Counted from the stretch's first letter, positions 28,142 to 38,785 are shown. The stretch: 64,000 nt of DNA from Gammaproteobacteria bacterium UBA7803 (GCA_002480525.1 DLCH01000009.1:109845-173844), one strand, 5' to 3'. Translations and numbers: made by a program. The notes: generated from the letters alone by a model not told the origin.

Positions 28142-29020
28142 TCAGGCCCGGTCCGCCGGGAACGGCATCACCTCCGCCAGGCTCCCGGCGCCGAGGCGCA
28201 GCATCAGCAGACGGTCGAAACCCAGCGCGACGCCGGCGCAGTCCGGCAGCCCCGACCGGTGGGCATCCAGCAGGCGCTGATCGACGGGCGGCAGCGGCAG
28301 CCCGCGTTCGCGGCGCACCGCCAGGTCCCGTTCGAAGCGGTCCGCCAGCGCGTCGGCGTCGCCGAGCTCCCAGTAGCCGTTGGCCAGCTCCACGCCGTCC
28401 ACCACCAGCTCGAAGCGCGCCGCGACCCGCGGGTCGCCCTCACGCAGCCTGGCGAGCGCCGCCTGCTCGGCCGGATAGTCGGTGATGAAGAACCGGCCGG
28501 CGCCGAGGGACTCGATGCCGGCGGCGCAGGCGAGATCCTCCAGCTCCCGGGGGGACAGCCCGACGGCGCCGGCATCCGCCGCGGCCCTGGCGCCCCGGGC
28601 GACCACGTCCGCGTAGCGCACCCGCGTCACCTCGCCAGGCCCGAGCGCCAGGGCCACCAGGTCCGCCACCTCGTCCATCAGGGTGCCGTCGGTGTAGCCG
28701 AGCCGGTACCACTCCAGCATCACGAACTCGGGATTGTGGTGGCGGCCGCGCTCGCCGGCGCGGAACACCGGGCCGAGCTGGTAGAGGGACGGCGCGCCCG
28801 CCGCCAGCAGGCGCTTGAGAAGATATTCCGGAGATGTCTGCAGGTAGCCGTAGCCGGGGACGGGGATGGACGCCACGGCGGGCTCGGTGACGGTGGCCGC
28901 CGCCAGGATCGGCGTCTGGGCCTCGAGCACGCCGCGCTCGTCGAAGAACGCGCGGATGTCCCGGAGCAGCGCCGCCCTCTCCCGCAGCGCCTCGACCGTG
29001 CAGGCGGGCCGCCAGGACAC
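28142..29020 (-). CDS. epmA: EF-P beta-lysine ligase EpmA
   Basis: The 292-residue protein is a class II lysyl-tRNA synthetase-like catalytic domain without the anticodon-binding part. Motifs: FFDERGVLEAQTPIL, motif 2 FRAGERGRHHNPEFVMLEWY, and motif 3 GVALGFDRLLML. EpmA activates (R)-beta-lysine and ligates it to Lys34 of EF-P, which is encoded 13 bases upstream on the same strand. It is somewhat shorter than E. coli EpmA (325). The GTG at 29020 is the best start. EpmB, the aminomutase partner often near efp, is not in this window. Confidence 0.94.
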   Translation of the reverse strand: MSWRPACTVEALRERAALLRDIRAFFDERGVLEAQTPILAAATVTEPAVASIPVPGYGYLQTSPEYLLKRLLAAGAPSLYQLGPVFRAGERGRHHNPEFVMLEWYRLGYTDGTLMDEVADLVALALGPGEVTRVRYADVVARGARAAADAGAVGLSPRELEDLACAAGIESLGAGRFFITDYPAEQAALARLREGDPRVAARFELVVDGVELANGYWELGDADALADRFERDLAVRRERGLPLPPVDQRLLDAHRSGLPDCAGVALGFDRLLMLRLGAGSLAEVMPFPADRA

Positions 29021-29033
29021 GACGGCGCCGCCC

Positions 29034-29606
29034 TCAGCCCTTGGCGCGGCTGACGTACTCCCCGGACCGCGTGTCGACGCGCAGCCGCTCGCCGGTCTCG
29101 ATGAACAGGGGCACCTTGATGACCGCGCCGGTGGACAGGGTGGCGGGCTTGCTGCCGCCCTGGGCGGTGTCGCCTTTCAGGCCAGGATCGGTCTCGACCA
29201 CCTCGAGGTCCAGGAAGTTCGGCGGGCTGACGTTGATGGGCACGTCGTTCCACAGGGTGACCTGATAGACCTCCTGCTCCTTGAGCCAGTCCTTCGCGTC
29301 GGCGACGGCGGACTCGGGCGCGGCGGTCTGCTCGTAGCTGCCGTCGGTCTTCATGAAGTGCCAGAACTCGCCGTCGGTGTACAGGTACTCCATGTCGAGC
29401 TCGAGCACGTCCGCCGCCTCCAGGGATTCCCCGGACTTGAAGGTGCGCTCCCAGACCCGGCCGTTGATCAGGTTGCGGAACCTGACCCGGTTGAACGCCT
29501 GTCCCTTGCCCGGCTTGACGAACTCGTTCTCGAGAATCGAGCAGGGATCGCCGTCCAGCAGGACCTTCATGCCGGACTTGAACTCGTTGGTCGAATAGCT
29601 GGCCAT
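29034..29606 (-). CDS. efp: Translation elongation factor P
   Basis: The 190-residue EF-P relieves ribosome stalling at polyproline stretches. The loop [14 protein letters not shown] contains Lys34, the residue modified by EpmA, whose gene follows directly. Three beta-barrel domains and the ending [12 protein letters not shown] are standard. The ATG is 29606; the region upstream is divergent with fimW. Confidence 0.97.
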   Translation of the reverse strand: MASYSTNEFKSGMKVLLDGDPCSILENEFVKPGKGQAFNRVRFRNLINGRVWERTFKSGESLEAADVLELDMEYLYTDGEFWHFMKTDGSYEQTAAPESAVADAKDWLKEQEVYQVTLWNDVPINVSPPNFLDLEVVETDPGLKGDTAQGGSKPATLSTGAVIKVPLFIETGERLRVDTRSGEYVSRAKG

Positions 29607-29639
29607 GACCGTGGGTACGCCTGATGAAAAACGGCGCGC

Positions 29640-29645
29640 ATGATA
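29640..29645 (-). promoter_or_regulatory. Candidate -10 box for efp-epmA
   Basis: TATCAT on the minus strand (5/6) predicts a start about 27 bases before the efp ATG. The -35 hexamer is weak. Confidence 0.35.
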
Positions 29646-29724
29646 ACGCCCTTCGACAGCGGACGCAGCCGCGCGCGAACGGCGGCGGCACCGGCGTCGC
29701 CGGGCGTTCCGGCGGACGACGGCG

Positions 29725-29753
29725 CTGCCAGCCGGCGGCGATTTCTCTATACT
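29725..29753 (+). promoter_or_regulatory. Sigma-70-type promoter for fimW
   Basis: CTGCCA (29725-29730) and TATACT (29748-29753) are spaced by exactly 17 bases. The predicted start (~29760) lies 34 bases ahead of the fimW ATG. Confidence 0.5.
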
Positions 29754-29793
29754 CCCGTCCCGGCCGGATTCACCCCGGCGCCAGCTTGAGCCG

Positions 29794-31584
29794 ATGAGCG
29801 ACTTCCCGACAACGCGAATCACCGTCCCGGCCGCGGAGCTCGACCGGCTGTCCTTCTGCGACACGGATCCGGGCGCGCTGGCCGAATGGGTCATCGCCCT
29901 GCCGATGGCCAACACGACGGATACCGCCGCCCAGGTCCGCCAGGCGACCTGGGAGATCGCCCGGCTCGACGTCACCGCCGAGGCGCGCATGGCGCTGCTC
30001 GAGCAGATCCGGCCGATCCTCCACTACCTGTGCGCGCGGCTGGATCGCAACGCCGCCACTTCCCACGCCCACGGCGACGCCATCGCGCGGCTCGCCCAGC
30101 GCCTGCAGACCAACCTGTGCTCCGGCTACAAGAGCGTGGTGGTGGCGGGTCTGGCGGCGCGCAGCGCCGGCGCGCGCGGCCTCGACCGGGACCTGCTGCC
30201 CCAGGCCATTCACCGGGCCCTGTCGGACCTGTCGCGCACCCTGCTGCGCACGCTGCAGTTCTACGTCGAGCCGGCGGACCGGCTGTGGTTCGAGCTCAAC
30301 CAGCTCTATCTGCTGGCCGAACGCCTGGAGGTCGCCGAGACCCGGGTGGAGGACGCCGAGAACCACGAGCGGCCGGTGACGACGCCGACCAGCGCCTATC
30401 TGCGGTCGCTGCTGCTGGCCTGCTGCAAGCCCAACCAGATGCGCTACCGGCAGCTCGCCGAGGTCTTCAACTGCCTGGAGGACTGGTGCCGGTTCGTCAC
30501 GCTCGAGCCGGACGCGACCTCGGCGCTGTTCGCCGTGGACCTGGAGTCCGACCAGGGCCCGGTCTACAAGCGCCTGATGCACGAGGCGGTGGAACCGCGG
30601 GGGATCCGCACCGACGTGCTGGTCTATCAGATCGAATCCTATCTGCGCGACCTGCCCGCCGAGATCCGCGTTCCCGAAGGCACCTCCGAGCCGCAGCTCC
30701 ACCATCTCGCCGAGGCCTGGGGCGAGATGCGGCCCCGGTCCCATCGCCGCACCGACACCTCCGGGACCATCAAGGTGTGCGTGGGGCTCCGGTCCGCCCA
30801 CTACTTCCTGTCCGGCGGGCTCGAGTTCCAGGACCTGCTGGACGACCCGGACAACCTCGTCAAGCAGGAGCTGAACCCCTTCCTGCTCGACCCGGAGACC
30901 CGCGAGCGCCACCGCCCCCACGGCACCAAGGACGTCTGGGACGACGCCTTCGACGTCGGCGGCCGGATTCCCGAGAACCCCAACGTCGCCGATCCGGACG
31001 GGGTGCTGCGCCGCGCCCGCGAGCAGGCGAAGGCCCGCGGGCGCGCGGCCCAGCCCGCCGGCGACACCGACGGCGAGCGCTCCAGCCACCAGATCTTCGA
31101 CACCACCGCCATCGACACCAGCCCCGGCGGCTATCAGATCCGCTGGAACGACCCGCTGCCGCCCCAGCTCCAGACCGGCGAGATCCTGGCCATGCGCGAG
31201 GCGTCGGACAACCGCTGGTGCGTCGCGGTGATCCGCTGGATTCGCCAGAACCAGGACGGCACGGCCATGGGGATCGAGCTGCTGGCGCCGCGGGCGGTGC
31301 CCGTGGCCGTGCGCGTGATCCAGAAGGTGGGCGGCCCCACCAGCTACGCCCGGGCGCTGATGCTGCCGGAGCTGGCCCCCATCGATCAGCCGGCCACCCT
31401 CATCACCCCGCGCCTGCCGTTCCAGGCGGGCCAGAAGATCCATCTCTACAAGCAGGGCGTGAGAAGCACCGCACAGTTGACCAAGTGCGTGCTCAAGACC
31501 GAAAGCGTGAACCAGTTCACCTACAGAATGCTGTCTGGTTACTTGGAAAACGCCCAGGTCACCCTGAAGATGAGCGACCTGTAA
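29794..31584 (+). CDS. fimW: FimW-like c-di-GMP-binding protein with C-terminal PilZ-like region
   Basis: This 596-residue cytoplasmic protein corresponds by position and overall type to Pseudomonas PA4958 (FimW), a c-di-GMP effector linked to surface attachment. The first ~300 residues are helical. A charged linker follows (~390-430). The C-terminal part contains [10 protein letters not shown], resembling the DxSxxG motif of PilZ domains, and a beta-rich stretch to the end; basic clusters upstream ([12 protein letters not shown]) could supply the Arg ligands. It is followed 64 bases later by fimX on the same strand, and has a good promoter upstream. Confidence 0.7.
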   Translation: MSDFPTTRITVPAAELDRLSFCDTDPGALAEWVIALPMANTTDTAAQVRQATWEIARLDVTAEARMALLEQIRPILHYLCARLDRNAATSHAHGDAIARLAQRLQTNLCSGYKSVVVAGLAARSAGARGLDRDLLPQAIHRALSDLSRTLLRTLQFYVEPADRLWFELNQLYLLAERLEVAETRVEDAENHERPVTTPTSAYLRSLLLACCKPNQMRYRQLAEVFNCLEDWCRFVTLEPDATSALFAVDLESDQGPVYKRLMHEAVEPRGIRTDVLVYQIESYLRDLPAEIRVPEGTSEPQLHHLAEAWGEMRPRSHRRTDTSGTIKVCVGLRSAHYFLSGGLEFQDLLDDPDNLVKQELNPFLLDPETRERHRPHGTKDVWDDAFDVGGRIPENPNVADPDGVLRRAREQAKARGRAAQPAGDTDGERSSHQIFDTTAIDTSPGGYQIRWNDPLPPQLQTGEILAMREASDNRWCVAVIRWIRQNQDGTAMGIELLAPRAVPVAVRVIQKVGGPTSYARALMLPELAPIDQPATLITPRLPFQAGQKIHLYKQGVRSTAQLTKCVLKTESVNQFTYRMLSGYLENAQVTLKMSDL

Positions 31585-31648
31585 GACGAGGCCGAGCGCA
31601 CAGGACACCCGCGCCCGGCAGTAGGGATACGCGAGTCTTGAGAAGGAT

Positions 31649-33793
31649 ATGTCCGCCGAGCACTCCCAACATGCGCCCGTGCGCCTGCTGATCGCCGAAT
31701 CCTCGGAGAATTCAGCCCACGAATTCGACTCCATGCTCCGGGATGCGGGCATTCCCACCCGCATGCGGCTCATCGACCTGCCCACCGCCGGCGAGGCGCT
31801 GGACAGCGCCGACCTGATGCTCTGCAACGCCGAGCTGCCCCATCTCGAGCAGATTCTCCCGCAGCTCAGGACCCGGGCGCCCCACGTGCCCATCATCCTG
31901 GTGAACGCCGCCGAGCAGGGCTTCAGCACGTCCCAGGGCATGCGGCTCGGCGCGGCCGACGTGGTGTCCCGCGCGGACCCCGACGAGCTGGTGCTGGTGT
32001 TCAAGCGGGAGCTCGCCCACGTCTGCCAGGGCCAGAAACTCAGCGAGCTGCACCGGGCCCTCAAGGAGGCCGAGCAGCGCTGCCAGCTGCTGCTGCAGAG
32101 CTCCCAGGCCGCCATCGCCTACGTGCACGAAGGCATGCACATCCACGCCAATCCCGGCTACCTGAAGCTGTTCGGCTTCGAGGACGCGGACGACCTGCTC
32201 GGCCTGCCGCTGATGGACCTGCTGGCGGACTCGTCGGCAGAGGATCTGAAGCAGGTGCTGAAGCGGTTCCGCAACGACGGCGAGGAGTGCACCCTGGACT
32301 TCGCCGGCCGCGCCACCGACGGCGCGGAGATTCTCGGCAACATGACCCTGGCCCCCGCCGAGTACGAAGGCGAGCCGTGCATGCAGGTGATCGTGCGCAC
32401 CGCCCCGGCCCGGCCGGCGCCGCCGGCGGAGTCCGACGCCGCGAACGGCGCGGCCGAGGCCAACGGCCACGCCGCCAACGGTGACGCGGCGGCCGGCGCG
32501 CCGGCGCCGAACGGCGCCGCGGTCGACGCCACGGCCTCCGGCGTGGGCACGTTCCTGGCGGCCGCCCGCGGCATGCTCGACAGCGTCAACGCGCACCGGG
32601 CGGTGCTGGTGGCGCAGATCGACGGGTTCGCGCGGCTGCAGGGCGAGCTCGGCCTGCGCGGCAGCGAGGAGCTGTCGGCGAGCGTCCAGCGCGCGCTCCA
32701 GCAGGCGCTCGACTCGCGCCCCTGCGCCCGGCTGTCCGCCCATCAGTTCGCCTTCGCGGTCACCGACGGCGACCGCAACGCCGTGCTCGACCGCACCGAG
32801 TCCCTGCGCAAGACCGTCGAAGGGATGATGACCGAGGTGCACGGCAAGACCGTGCGGGCGACCCTGTCCATCGGCGGCACGGAACTCGACGAGGAGCTCG
32901 GCGAGTCCGGCGGCGACCCCATCGAGGCGGCGCTGAACACGGCGTTCGCTGCGGCCCTGCGCGCGGCCGAAGAAGGCGGCAACCGGGTCGAGCTGCTGAC
33001 CAAGGAGGTCGCGCGCGAGGAGCCCGACAGCGAGGCCGGCCAGATCCTGGCCCAGATCAACGAGGCCATCGACAATCAGCGCTTCCTGCTGCTGTTCCAG
33101 CCCATCATCAGCCTGCGCGGCGACTCCGAGGAGCACTACGAGGTGTTCCTGCGGATGATGGACCGGGACGGCAAGAAGATCTCGCCCGGCGAGTTCCTGC
33201 GGACCGCCATCGAGCACGGTGTCGCCGCCAAGATCGACCGCTGGGTGATCCTGCAGTCCATCAAGATGCTGTCGACCCACCGGGCGAAGGGCCACAACAC
33301 CCGGCTGACCATCAACCTGACCGCCAACAGCATCGCCGACCCGGAGTTCCTGCAGTGGCTGTCCGTGGCCATAAAGGCCGCGCGGCTGCCGAGCGACGCG
33401 GTGATCTTCCAGATCACCGAGCAGGACGCCTCGGACCTGGTGCGGCAGACCCGGGAGTTCGTCGAGGGGCTCAAGGGCATGCACTGCCGCGCGTCCCTGT
33501 CGCGCTTCGGCCTGCGGGACAACCCGATGGAGATGCTCGATCACATCCCCGTGGACTTCGTGAAGCTCGACGGCTCGCACATCGAGCGGCTCATGGACGA
33601 CCCGGATCTCAAGGACGAGATCACCGGCATGATTCGCGACCTCCAGGGCAAGGGCAAGCTGACCATCATTCCGATGGTGGAGAGCGCCGGCGTGCTGTCG
33701 GCCCTGTGGCAGGCGGGGGCCAACTACATTCAGGGCCACTACCTGCAGGAGCCGTCCACCGAGATGGACTTCGACTTCAGCACCGACGACTGA
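31649..33793 (+). CDS. fimX: FimX-like multidomain c-di-GMP effector (degenerate REC-PAS-GGDEF-EAL)
   Basis: The 714-residue protein has a receiver-like domain (~10-125) with Asn in place of the phospho-Asp (LMLCNAELP). A PAS domain (~150-255) and an Ala/Gly/Asn-rich linker (~255-300) follow, then a GGDEF-like domain lacking GGDEF (IGGTELDEEL) and an EAL-like domain in which EAL reads EVF (YEVFLRM). Domain order, degeneracy and neighbours match P. aeruginosa FimX. FimX binds c-di-GMP through its inactive EAL domain and positions type IV pilus assembly. Enzymatic activity is not expected. Confidence 0.85.
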   Translation: MSAEHSQHAPVRLLIAESSENSAHEFDSMLRDAGIPTRMRLIDLPTAGEALDSADLMLCNAELPHLEQILPQLRTRAPHVPIILVNAAEQGFSTSQGMRLGAADVVSRADPDELVLVFKRELAHVCQGQKLSELHRALKEAEQRCQLLLQSSQAAIAYVHEGMHIHANPGYLKLFGFEDADDLLGLPLMDLLADSSAEDLKQVLKRFRNDGEECTLDFAGRATDGAEILGNMTLAPAEYEGEPCMQVIVRTAPARPAPPAESDAANGAAEANGHAANGDAAAGAPAPNGAAVDATASGVGTFLAAARGMLDSVNAHRAVLVAQIDGFARLQGELGLRGSEELSASVQRALQQALDSRPCARLSAHQFAFAVTDGDRNAVLDRTESLRKTVEGMMTEVHGKTVRATLSIGGTELDEELGESGGDPIEAALNTAFAAALRAAEEGGNRVELLTKEVAREEPDSEAGQILAQINEAIDNQRFLLLFQPIISLRGDSEEHYEVFLRMMDRDGKKISPGEFLRTAIEHGVAAKIDRWVILQSIKMLSTHRAKGHNTRLTINLTANSIADPEFLQWLSVAIKAARLPSDAVIFQITEQDASDLVRQTREFVEGLKGMHCRASLSRFGLRDNPMEMLDHIPVDFVKLDGSHIERLMDDPDLKDEITGMIRDLQGKGKLTIIPMVESAGVLSALWQAGANYIQGHYLQEPSTEMDFDFSTDD

Positions 33794-33840
33794 TCGGCTC
33801 GCTGCCCTCCGGCGGCTGCCTGCTGGAGGGATCTTCCAGG

Positions 33841-33858
33841 CCCGATGGTGTCATCGGG
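33841..33858. repeat. Short hairpin in fimX-serB spacer
   Basis: CCCGATG GTGT CATCGGG forms a perfect 7-bp stem with a 4-base loop, about 50 bases after fimX. No T-run follows, so it is not a standard terminator. Confidence 0.55.
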
Positions 33859-33868
33859 GTGGGTGGGA

Positions 33869-33973
33869 CGCCCGGCGAGCCAGCCCTTCGGGACCTAAGA
33901 CTGCCGCCGTTGATGTCGGTGTGTTCCAGTGCGCCGAACGATTTACGGTCCCGAAGGGCTGGCTCGCCGGGCG
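33869..33973. repeat. 27-bp perfect inverted repeat with 51-base loop
   Basis: Arms at 33869-33895 and 33947-33973 are exact reverse complements (beginning CGCCCGGCGAGCCAGCCC). A second inverted pair, CCAGTGCGC (33926-33934) and GCGCACTGG (33982-33990), interleaves with it, so the two cannot form together. It lies between the converging fimX and serB genes, where it could block read-through in both directions. Confidence 0.8.
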
Positions 33974-34009
33974 CCCTTCCAGCGCACTGGCATCTCCCAC
34001 GCGCCGCCG

Positions 34010-35260
34010 CTACTCGGCCAGCACGGTCTCGATGTCGCGGTCCGAGAACCCGAGCAGATACAGCACGCTGTCCAGGCCGAAGTTGGAGATGGCGTGGCTC
34101 GCGCTCTCCTTCACCACGGGCTTGGCATGGTAGGCGATGCCCAGGCCGGCCGCCGACAGCATGGGAAGATCGTTGGCGCCATCGCCGATGGCGATGGTCT
34201 GCTGGCGTGAGATGCCTTCGCGGCGGGCGATCTCCAGCAGCAGCTCCGCCTTGCGCGCCGCGTCGACGATGGGGCCGTCGACCTCGCCGGTCATCAGGCC
34301 GTCACGGACCACCAGCCGGTTGGCATGGACGTAGTCGATGCCGAGGGTGTCGCGCAGGTGATCGCCCACGTACTGGAAGCCACCGGACAGAATGGCCGTC
34401 TTGTAGCCGAACATCTTCAGCGCCCGGATCAGCCGGTGCGCGCCGTCGTTCAGCTTCACCGCGTCCGCGACCTCCCGCAGCGCGGTCTCGGGCAGCCCCT
34501 TCAGCAGCGCCGCCCGGGCGCGGAAGCTGTCCTGGAACTGCAGCTCACCGCGCATGGCCCGCTCGGTGATCGCCGCCACCTGGTCGAACACGCCGTGCAG
34601 GCGCGCCAGCTCGTCGATGACCTCGGCGTCGATCAGGGTGGAGTCCATGTCGAAGGCCACCAGCCGGCGGTTGCGCCGGTACACGGTGTCCTCCTGGACG
34701 CTGAAGTCGAAATCCAGGCGGTCCGCCGCCGCCAGCAGCGCGCCTTTCAGGGCGCCCGGGTCGGCGACCTCGCCGCGCAGGCTCATCTCGATGCTGGTGC
34801 GGGTATGGCCGTCGCTGCGCTCCAGGGGCACCCGGCCGGACAGGCGCCGGATGGAGTCGATGTTGAGCCCGAAGCGATGCACCGTGCCGGTGACCTCGGC
34901 GAGCTGCTCGCCGGTGAAGCCGGCCGCCAGCAGGGTGACGATGTAGCGGCGCTTGCCCTGGCTGGCCACCCAGTCCTGGTAGTCGGCCTCGCTGATCGGC
35001 GTGAAGCGGACGGTGATGCCGAAGTCCCGGGTCTCGAACTGCAGATCCTTCATGACGTCGGCGGTGTCGTTGCGGTCGATGACCTGCACCAGCAGGCCGA
35101 CGTTGAGCTCGTCGTGGATCACCGCCTGGCCGACGTCGAGCACCCGCACTTGATAACGCGCCAGCGTGGATGTCAACATCGCCATCAGCCCGGGCTGATC
35201 CTCTCCGGACACGTTTACCAGTACGATTTCGCTGGCCAAGTGAACCGCCTTGTTACTCAC
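34010..35260 (-). CDS. serB: Phosphoserine phosphatase
   Basis: The 416-residue protein has two N-terminal ACT-like regions (~10-180: IVLVNVSGEDQPGLMAML; YIVTLLAAGFTGEQLAEVT) and a C-terminal HAD phosphatase. The latter has motif I AFDMDSTLID, motif II AILSGGF and motif IV IGDGANDLPMLSAAG. It completes serine synthesis by dephosphorylating L-phosphoserine; the ACT domains suggest amino-acid control. The start is GTG 35260, divergent from the membrane protein gene at 35350. Confidence 0.95.
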   Translation of the reverse strand: MSNKAVHLASEIVLVNVSGEDQPGLMAMLTSTLARYQVRVLDVGQAVIHDELNVGLLVQVIDRNDTADVMKDLQFETRDFGITVRFTPISEADYQDWVASQGKRRYIVTLLAAGFTGEQLAEVTGTVHRFGLNIDSIRRLSGRVPLERSDGHTRTSIEMSLRGEVADPGALKGALLAAADRLDFDFSVQEDTVYRRNRRLVAFDMDSTLIDAEVIDELARLHGVFDQVAAITERAMRGELQFQDSFRARAALLKGLPETALREVADAVKLNDGAHRLIRALKMFGYKTAILSGGFQYVGDHLRDTLGIDYVHANRLVVRDGLMTGEVDGPIVDAARKAELLLEIARREGISRQQTIAIGDGANDLPMLSAAGLGIAYHAKPVVKESASHAISNFGLDSVLYLLGFSDRDIETVLAE

Positions 35261-35349
35261 CTATTGCCTTCTGCCCGGAGCCAGCGCACCGTGCGCGGCG
35301 AACCTCACATGACCACCTCGCGGAAGGGCGGGGACCACTGCCGGAGTGC

Positions 35350-36522
35350 ATGGACCGCGTGAACCTACCGCCTACCTCGAACCTCGTCAAACCGTCCCGC
35401 GCCGAGCTGCTGGTCGCCGCCGTGTCCGTGGCCGCCACGCTGCTCGCGGTGCTGGCGGTGGTGCGCCTGACCAGCCTGGAGGAGACCCGGCTGGAGCGGT
35501 TCGGCAACGCCACCGCCCAGGCCCTCGCCGAGCTGGCGGTGGAGCCGCTGACGCGCCAGGACCGCCTGCATCTCGGCGTCATCGGCAATCGCCTGGCCGA
35601 GCTCGACACGGTGACCGGCGTCGCCAGCTACGGCCCCGACAACACGCTGCTGGCGTCCACCGGCGAGCTCGACGGCGTGCGTTTCAGCCAGCCCGTCACC
35701 CTGGACGACACGCTGGTGGGATACGTGCGGATTTCCGTCGACCCCGCCGCGTTCCAGGCGGTGTCGGGCTGGCGCTACCCGCTGCTGGCGCTGGCCGGGC
35801 TGCTGCTGCCGTTCGCCATCGGCGCCGGGTTCGCGTTCGCCCGGGCGGCGCGGGACGGGCGCCTGCGGCCCGCCCCGGACCCCGTCGACGACGACAGCGG
35901 AGCGGAGGACGCCGCGCCGCCGCCGCCGGCCGGGGACATCCGCCACTACCTGGTGGCGGTCAACCTCTACAACCAGCTCACCCTGCCCGCCGACCAGCGC
36001 GAGTTCGAGCTGTCGCTGTGCCTGGAGCTCGCGGAGTCGGTGGCGGAGGTCTATCAGGGCCAGGTGGTCCACCTGCCCGGCATCGGCGTGCTGCTGGACC
36101 TGGACCACACCGACGACCCGGACCGGCCGTTTCAGATCCTCTGCGCCGCGTTCCTGCTGCTGCGCCTGCTGCAGGAGGAAGGACCGTTCGGGCGCTACCG
36201 GCTCGGCCTGCACGTCGTCGAGCAGCCCGCCGAGGAGACGCTGGCCCTGGACCACGACGCGGTGGCGGACGCGTCCCTGCTGTCGGCGCTCGCCCGGGAC
36301 GGCACCGTCGCGGCGTCGGCGTCGCTGGTGGCCCTGCTCGACAACACGGCGCGGCTGCGCAGCCGCCCGCTGGTCAATCCGCTGCTCGACGAGCTCGCCA
36401 CCAGCGGCCCCAACTGCCGGCTGGTCACCGAGCTGGAGTCGCCCTTCTCCGAGCTGGTGTTCCGGCAGTCCGAGCAGCTTCAGGCTCAGCGGGAAGCCAC
36501 CTCCAGCCCGTCGACCTTCTGA
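35350..36522 (+). CDS. Membrane protein with small periplasmic sensor-like domain (AhpA/YtjB type)
   Basis: The 390-residue protein has helix 1 ([18 protein letters not shown]), a ~100-residue extracytoplasmic region that looks PAS-like ([24 protein letters not shown]), helix 2 ([21 protein letters not shown]) and a ~200-residue cytoplasmic domain. Its position between serB and parC matches the YtjB/AhpA-type gene of Gammaproteobacteria, also called SMP in older literature. The function is uncertain. The ATG has GGAG upstream. Its last 37 bases overlap the end of parC on the opposite strand. Confidence 0.7.
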   Translation: MDRVNLPPTSNLVKPSRAELLVAAVSVAATLLAVLAVVRLTSLEETRLERFGNATAQALAELAVEPLTRQDRLHLGVIGNRLAELDTVTGVASYGPDNTLLASTGELDGVRFSQPVTLDDTLVGYVRISVDPAAFQAVSGWRYPLLALAGLLLPFAIGAGFAFARAARDGRLRPAPDPVDDDSGAEDAAPPPPAGDIRHYLVAVNLYNQLTLPADQREFELSLCLELAESVAEVYQGQVVHLPGIGVLLDLDHTDDPDRPFQILCAAFLLLRLLQEEGPFGRYRLGLHVVEQPAEETLALDHDAVADASLLSALARDGTVAASASLVALLDNTARLRSRPLVNPLLDELATSGPNCRLVTELESPFSELVFRQSEQLQAQREATSSPSTF

Positions 36523-38732
36523 AAGCCTCTGGGGAGCTTGCGGCCCCGCCGGGCGCGCTCGCCGACGTAGTTGTCGAGGTCCGAGCGCTTGAGCCGCAGA
36601 TGGCGCTGCCCGGCCAGCACCAGCAGCTCGTCGGAAGGCCCGAGCACCTGCACCGCCACCACCGCTTCCTCGCCCGCCTTGAACGCCGCCGCGGGTACGT
36701 TGATGATCTTGTTGCCCTTGCCCCGGGCCAGCTCCGGCAGCTCCGCCACCGGAAACGCCAGCATCCGGCCCTGGCTGGTGGCCGCCACCACCAGCAGATC
36801 GTCGCCCGCCGGCAGCCTGACCGGCTGCAGCGCCTCGCCCTTGCCCACCGACAGCAGCCCCTTGCCGGACTTGTTCTTGCTGACCATGTCGCCGAGGCTG
36901 CAGACGAAGCCGTAGCCGGCGTCTCCCGCCACCAGCACCTTGGCGTCGGGCGGACCGAAGGCCAGGCCGACGAAGCGCGCGCCCGCCGGCGGTTTGAGCC
37001 TGCCGGTGAGCGGTTCGCCCTGGCTGCGGGCGCTCGGCAGCGAGTGGGCGGCCACCGAATAGCTGCGCCCGGTGGAGTCGAGGAACGCCAGCGTCTCGCT
37101 GGTGCGGCCGCGGGCCGCCTGTCCCAGCCGGTCGCCGCTGCGATAGCTGAGGTCGCCCGGGTTCACCTCGTGTCCCTTGGCGGACCGCACCCAGCCCTTC
37201 TCCGACAGCACCACGGTGATGGGCTCGTTGCTGATCATCTCCTCCTCGCTGAAGGCCGCGGCGGTTTCGGTGGCGGCCTCCAGGGGCGAGCGGCGCTGGT
37301 CGCCAAAGGCCTCGGCGTCGGCCAGCAGCTCCTTCTTGATCAGCGTCTTCAGACGGGCTTTCGAGCCGAGGATCTTCTCGATGTCGGCACGCTCCGCCTC
37401 CAGCTCGTCCTTCTCGCCCCGCAGCTTCATCTCCTCGAGCTTGGCGAGCTGGCGCAGCCGCAGATCGAGAATGGCGGTGGCCTGGACGTCGGTCAGCTTG
37501 AAGGCCTTCATCAGCGCGGCCTTGGGCTCGTCCTCCTCGCGGATGATGCGGATCACCTCGTCGAGGTTGAGATAGGCGACGAGCAGCCCCTCGAGGATGT
37601 GCAGGCGCTCGTTGATCTTCTCGAGCCGGAACTCGAGCCGCCGGGTCACGGTCTGCTGCCGGTACTCCAGCCACTCGGCCAGAATGCCCTTCAGGTTCTT
37701 CACCCGCGGCCGCTGGTCGAGGCCGATCAGGTTCAGGTTCACCCGGTAGCTCTTCTCCAGATCCGTGGTCGCGAACAGGTGCGACATCAGCCGGTCCGTG
37801 TCCACCCGGTTGGAGCGCGGCACCAGCACCAGTCGCGTCGGATTCTCGTGATCGGACTCGTCGCGCAGGTCCGCCACCATGGGCAGCTTCTTGGCCTGCA
37901 TCTGCTGGGCGATCTGCTCGAGGATCTTGGCGGGCGAGGCCTGATGGGGCAGCGCCGTGATGACGATTTCGCCGCCCTCCCGCCGCCACACGGCCCGCGC
38001 CTTGATGGCGCCGCGGCCGGTCTCGTAGATCTCGCGGATCTCCGCCTCGGGCGTGATGATGATCGCCTCGGAGGGAAAGTCGGGGCCGCGCACGTGGGTC
38101 ATCAGGTCCCGCACGTCCGCCTTGGGATTGTCCAGCAGGTGCACGCAGGCGCTGACCACCTCGTTGAAGTTGTGGGGCGGAATGTCCGTCGCCATGCCGA
38201 CGGCGATACCCGAGCTGCCGTTCAGCAGCACGAACGGCACCCGTGCCGGCAGCAGCTTCGGCTCGTTCATGGTGCCGTCGAAGTTGGGCGCGTAGTCGAC
38301 GGTGCCCTGACGGATCTCGGCCAGCAGCAGCTCGGCGTAACGGGACAGCCGCGCCTCGGTGTAGCGCATGGCGGCGAACGACTTCGGGTCGTCCGGCGCG
38401 CCCCAGTTGCCCTGGCCGTCCACCAGCGGGTAGCGGAACGAGAACGGCTGGGCCATCAGCACCATGGACTCGTAGCAGGCGGAGTCGCCGTGGGGGTGGT
38501 ACTTGCCGAGCACGTCGCCCACCGTGCGGGCCGACTTCATGTACTTCGCCGCGGCGTTGAGATTCAGCTCCCCCATGGCGTAGATGATGCGCCGCTGCAC
38601 CGGCTTCAGGCCGTCGGCGATGTGAGGCAGGGCACGGTCGTTGATCACGTACATCGAGTAGTCGAGGTACGCCTTCTCCGTGTACTGCTTCAGGGGGAGG
38701 GTTTCGAAGTCCTGGTTTTCGGTTGTCGGCAT
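36486..38732 (-). CDS. parC: DNA topoisomerase IV subunit A
   Basis: The 748-residue type IIA topoisomerase subunit decatenates daughter chromosomes. The quinolone-determining region [18 protein letters not shown] keeps Ser84 and Glu88 (E. coli Ser80/Glu84), so it looks wild type. The catalytic Tyr is in [12 protein letters not shown]. The C-terminal beta-pinwheel (~500-748) is shorter and more degenerate than in GyrA. It is downstream of parE on the same strand but separated by a 553-bp repeat-filled spacer. Confidence 0.97.
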   Translation of the reverse strand: MPTTENQDFETLPLKQYTEKAYLDYSMYVINDRALPHIADGLKPVQRRIIYAMGELNLNAAAKYMKSARTVGDVLGKYHPHGDSACYESMVLMAQPFSFRYPLVDGQGNWGAPDDPKSFAAMRYTEARLSRYAELLLAEIRQGTVDYAPNFDGTMNEPKLLPARVPFVLLNGSSGIAVGMATDIPPHNFNEVVSACVHLLDNPKADVRDLMTHVRGPDFPSEAIIITPEAEIREIYETGRGAIKARAVWRREGGEIVITALPHQASPAKILEQIAQQMQAKKLPMVADLRDESDHENPTRLVLVPRSNRVDTDRLMSHLFATTDLEKSYRVNLNLIGLDQRPRVKNLKGILAEWLEYRQQTVTRRLEFRLEKINERLHILEGLLVAYLNLDEVIRIIREEDEPKAALMKAFKLTDVQATAILDLRLRQLAKLEEMKLRGEKDELEAERADIEKILGSKARLKTLIKKELLADAEAFGDQRRSPLEAATETAAAFSEEEMISNEPITVVLSEKGWVRSAKGHEVNPGDLSYRSGDRLGQAARGRTSETLAFLDSTGRSYSVAAHSLPSARSQGEPLTGRLKPPAGARFVGLAFGPPDAKVLVAGDAGYGFVCSLGDMVSKNKSGKGLLSVGKGEALQPVRLPAGDDLLVVAATSQGRMLAFPVAELPELARGKGNKIINVPAAAFKAGEEAVVAVQVLGPSDELLVLAGQRHLRLKRSDLDNYVGERARRGRKLPRGFQKVDGLEVASR

Positions 38733-38785
38733 GTGTTTTGGCTGTCTGGGTCGTTGGTACTGATTAGCGTGCTGAACGTATGGCC

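Noticed and set aside
31649..33793. Active diguanylate cyclase/phosphodiesterase
   Set aside because: GGDEF is absent and EAL reads EVF; family members of this type bind but do not metabolise c-di-GMP.
33869..33973. Standard Rho-independent terminator for fimX or serB
   Set aside because: No T-run follows the stem on either strand and the loop is 51 bases.
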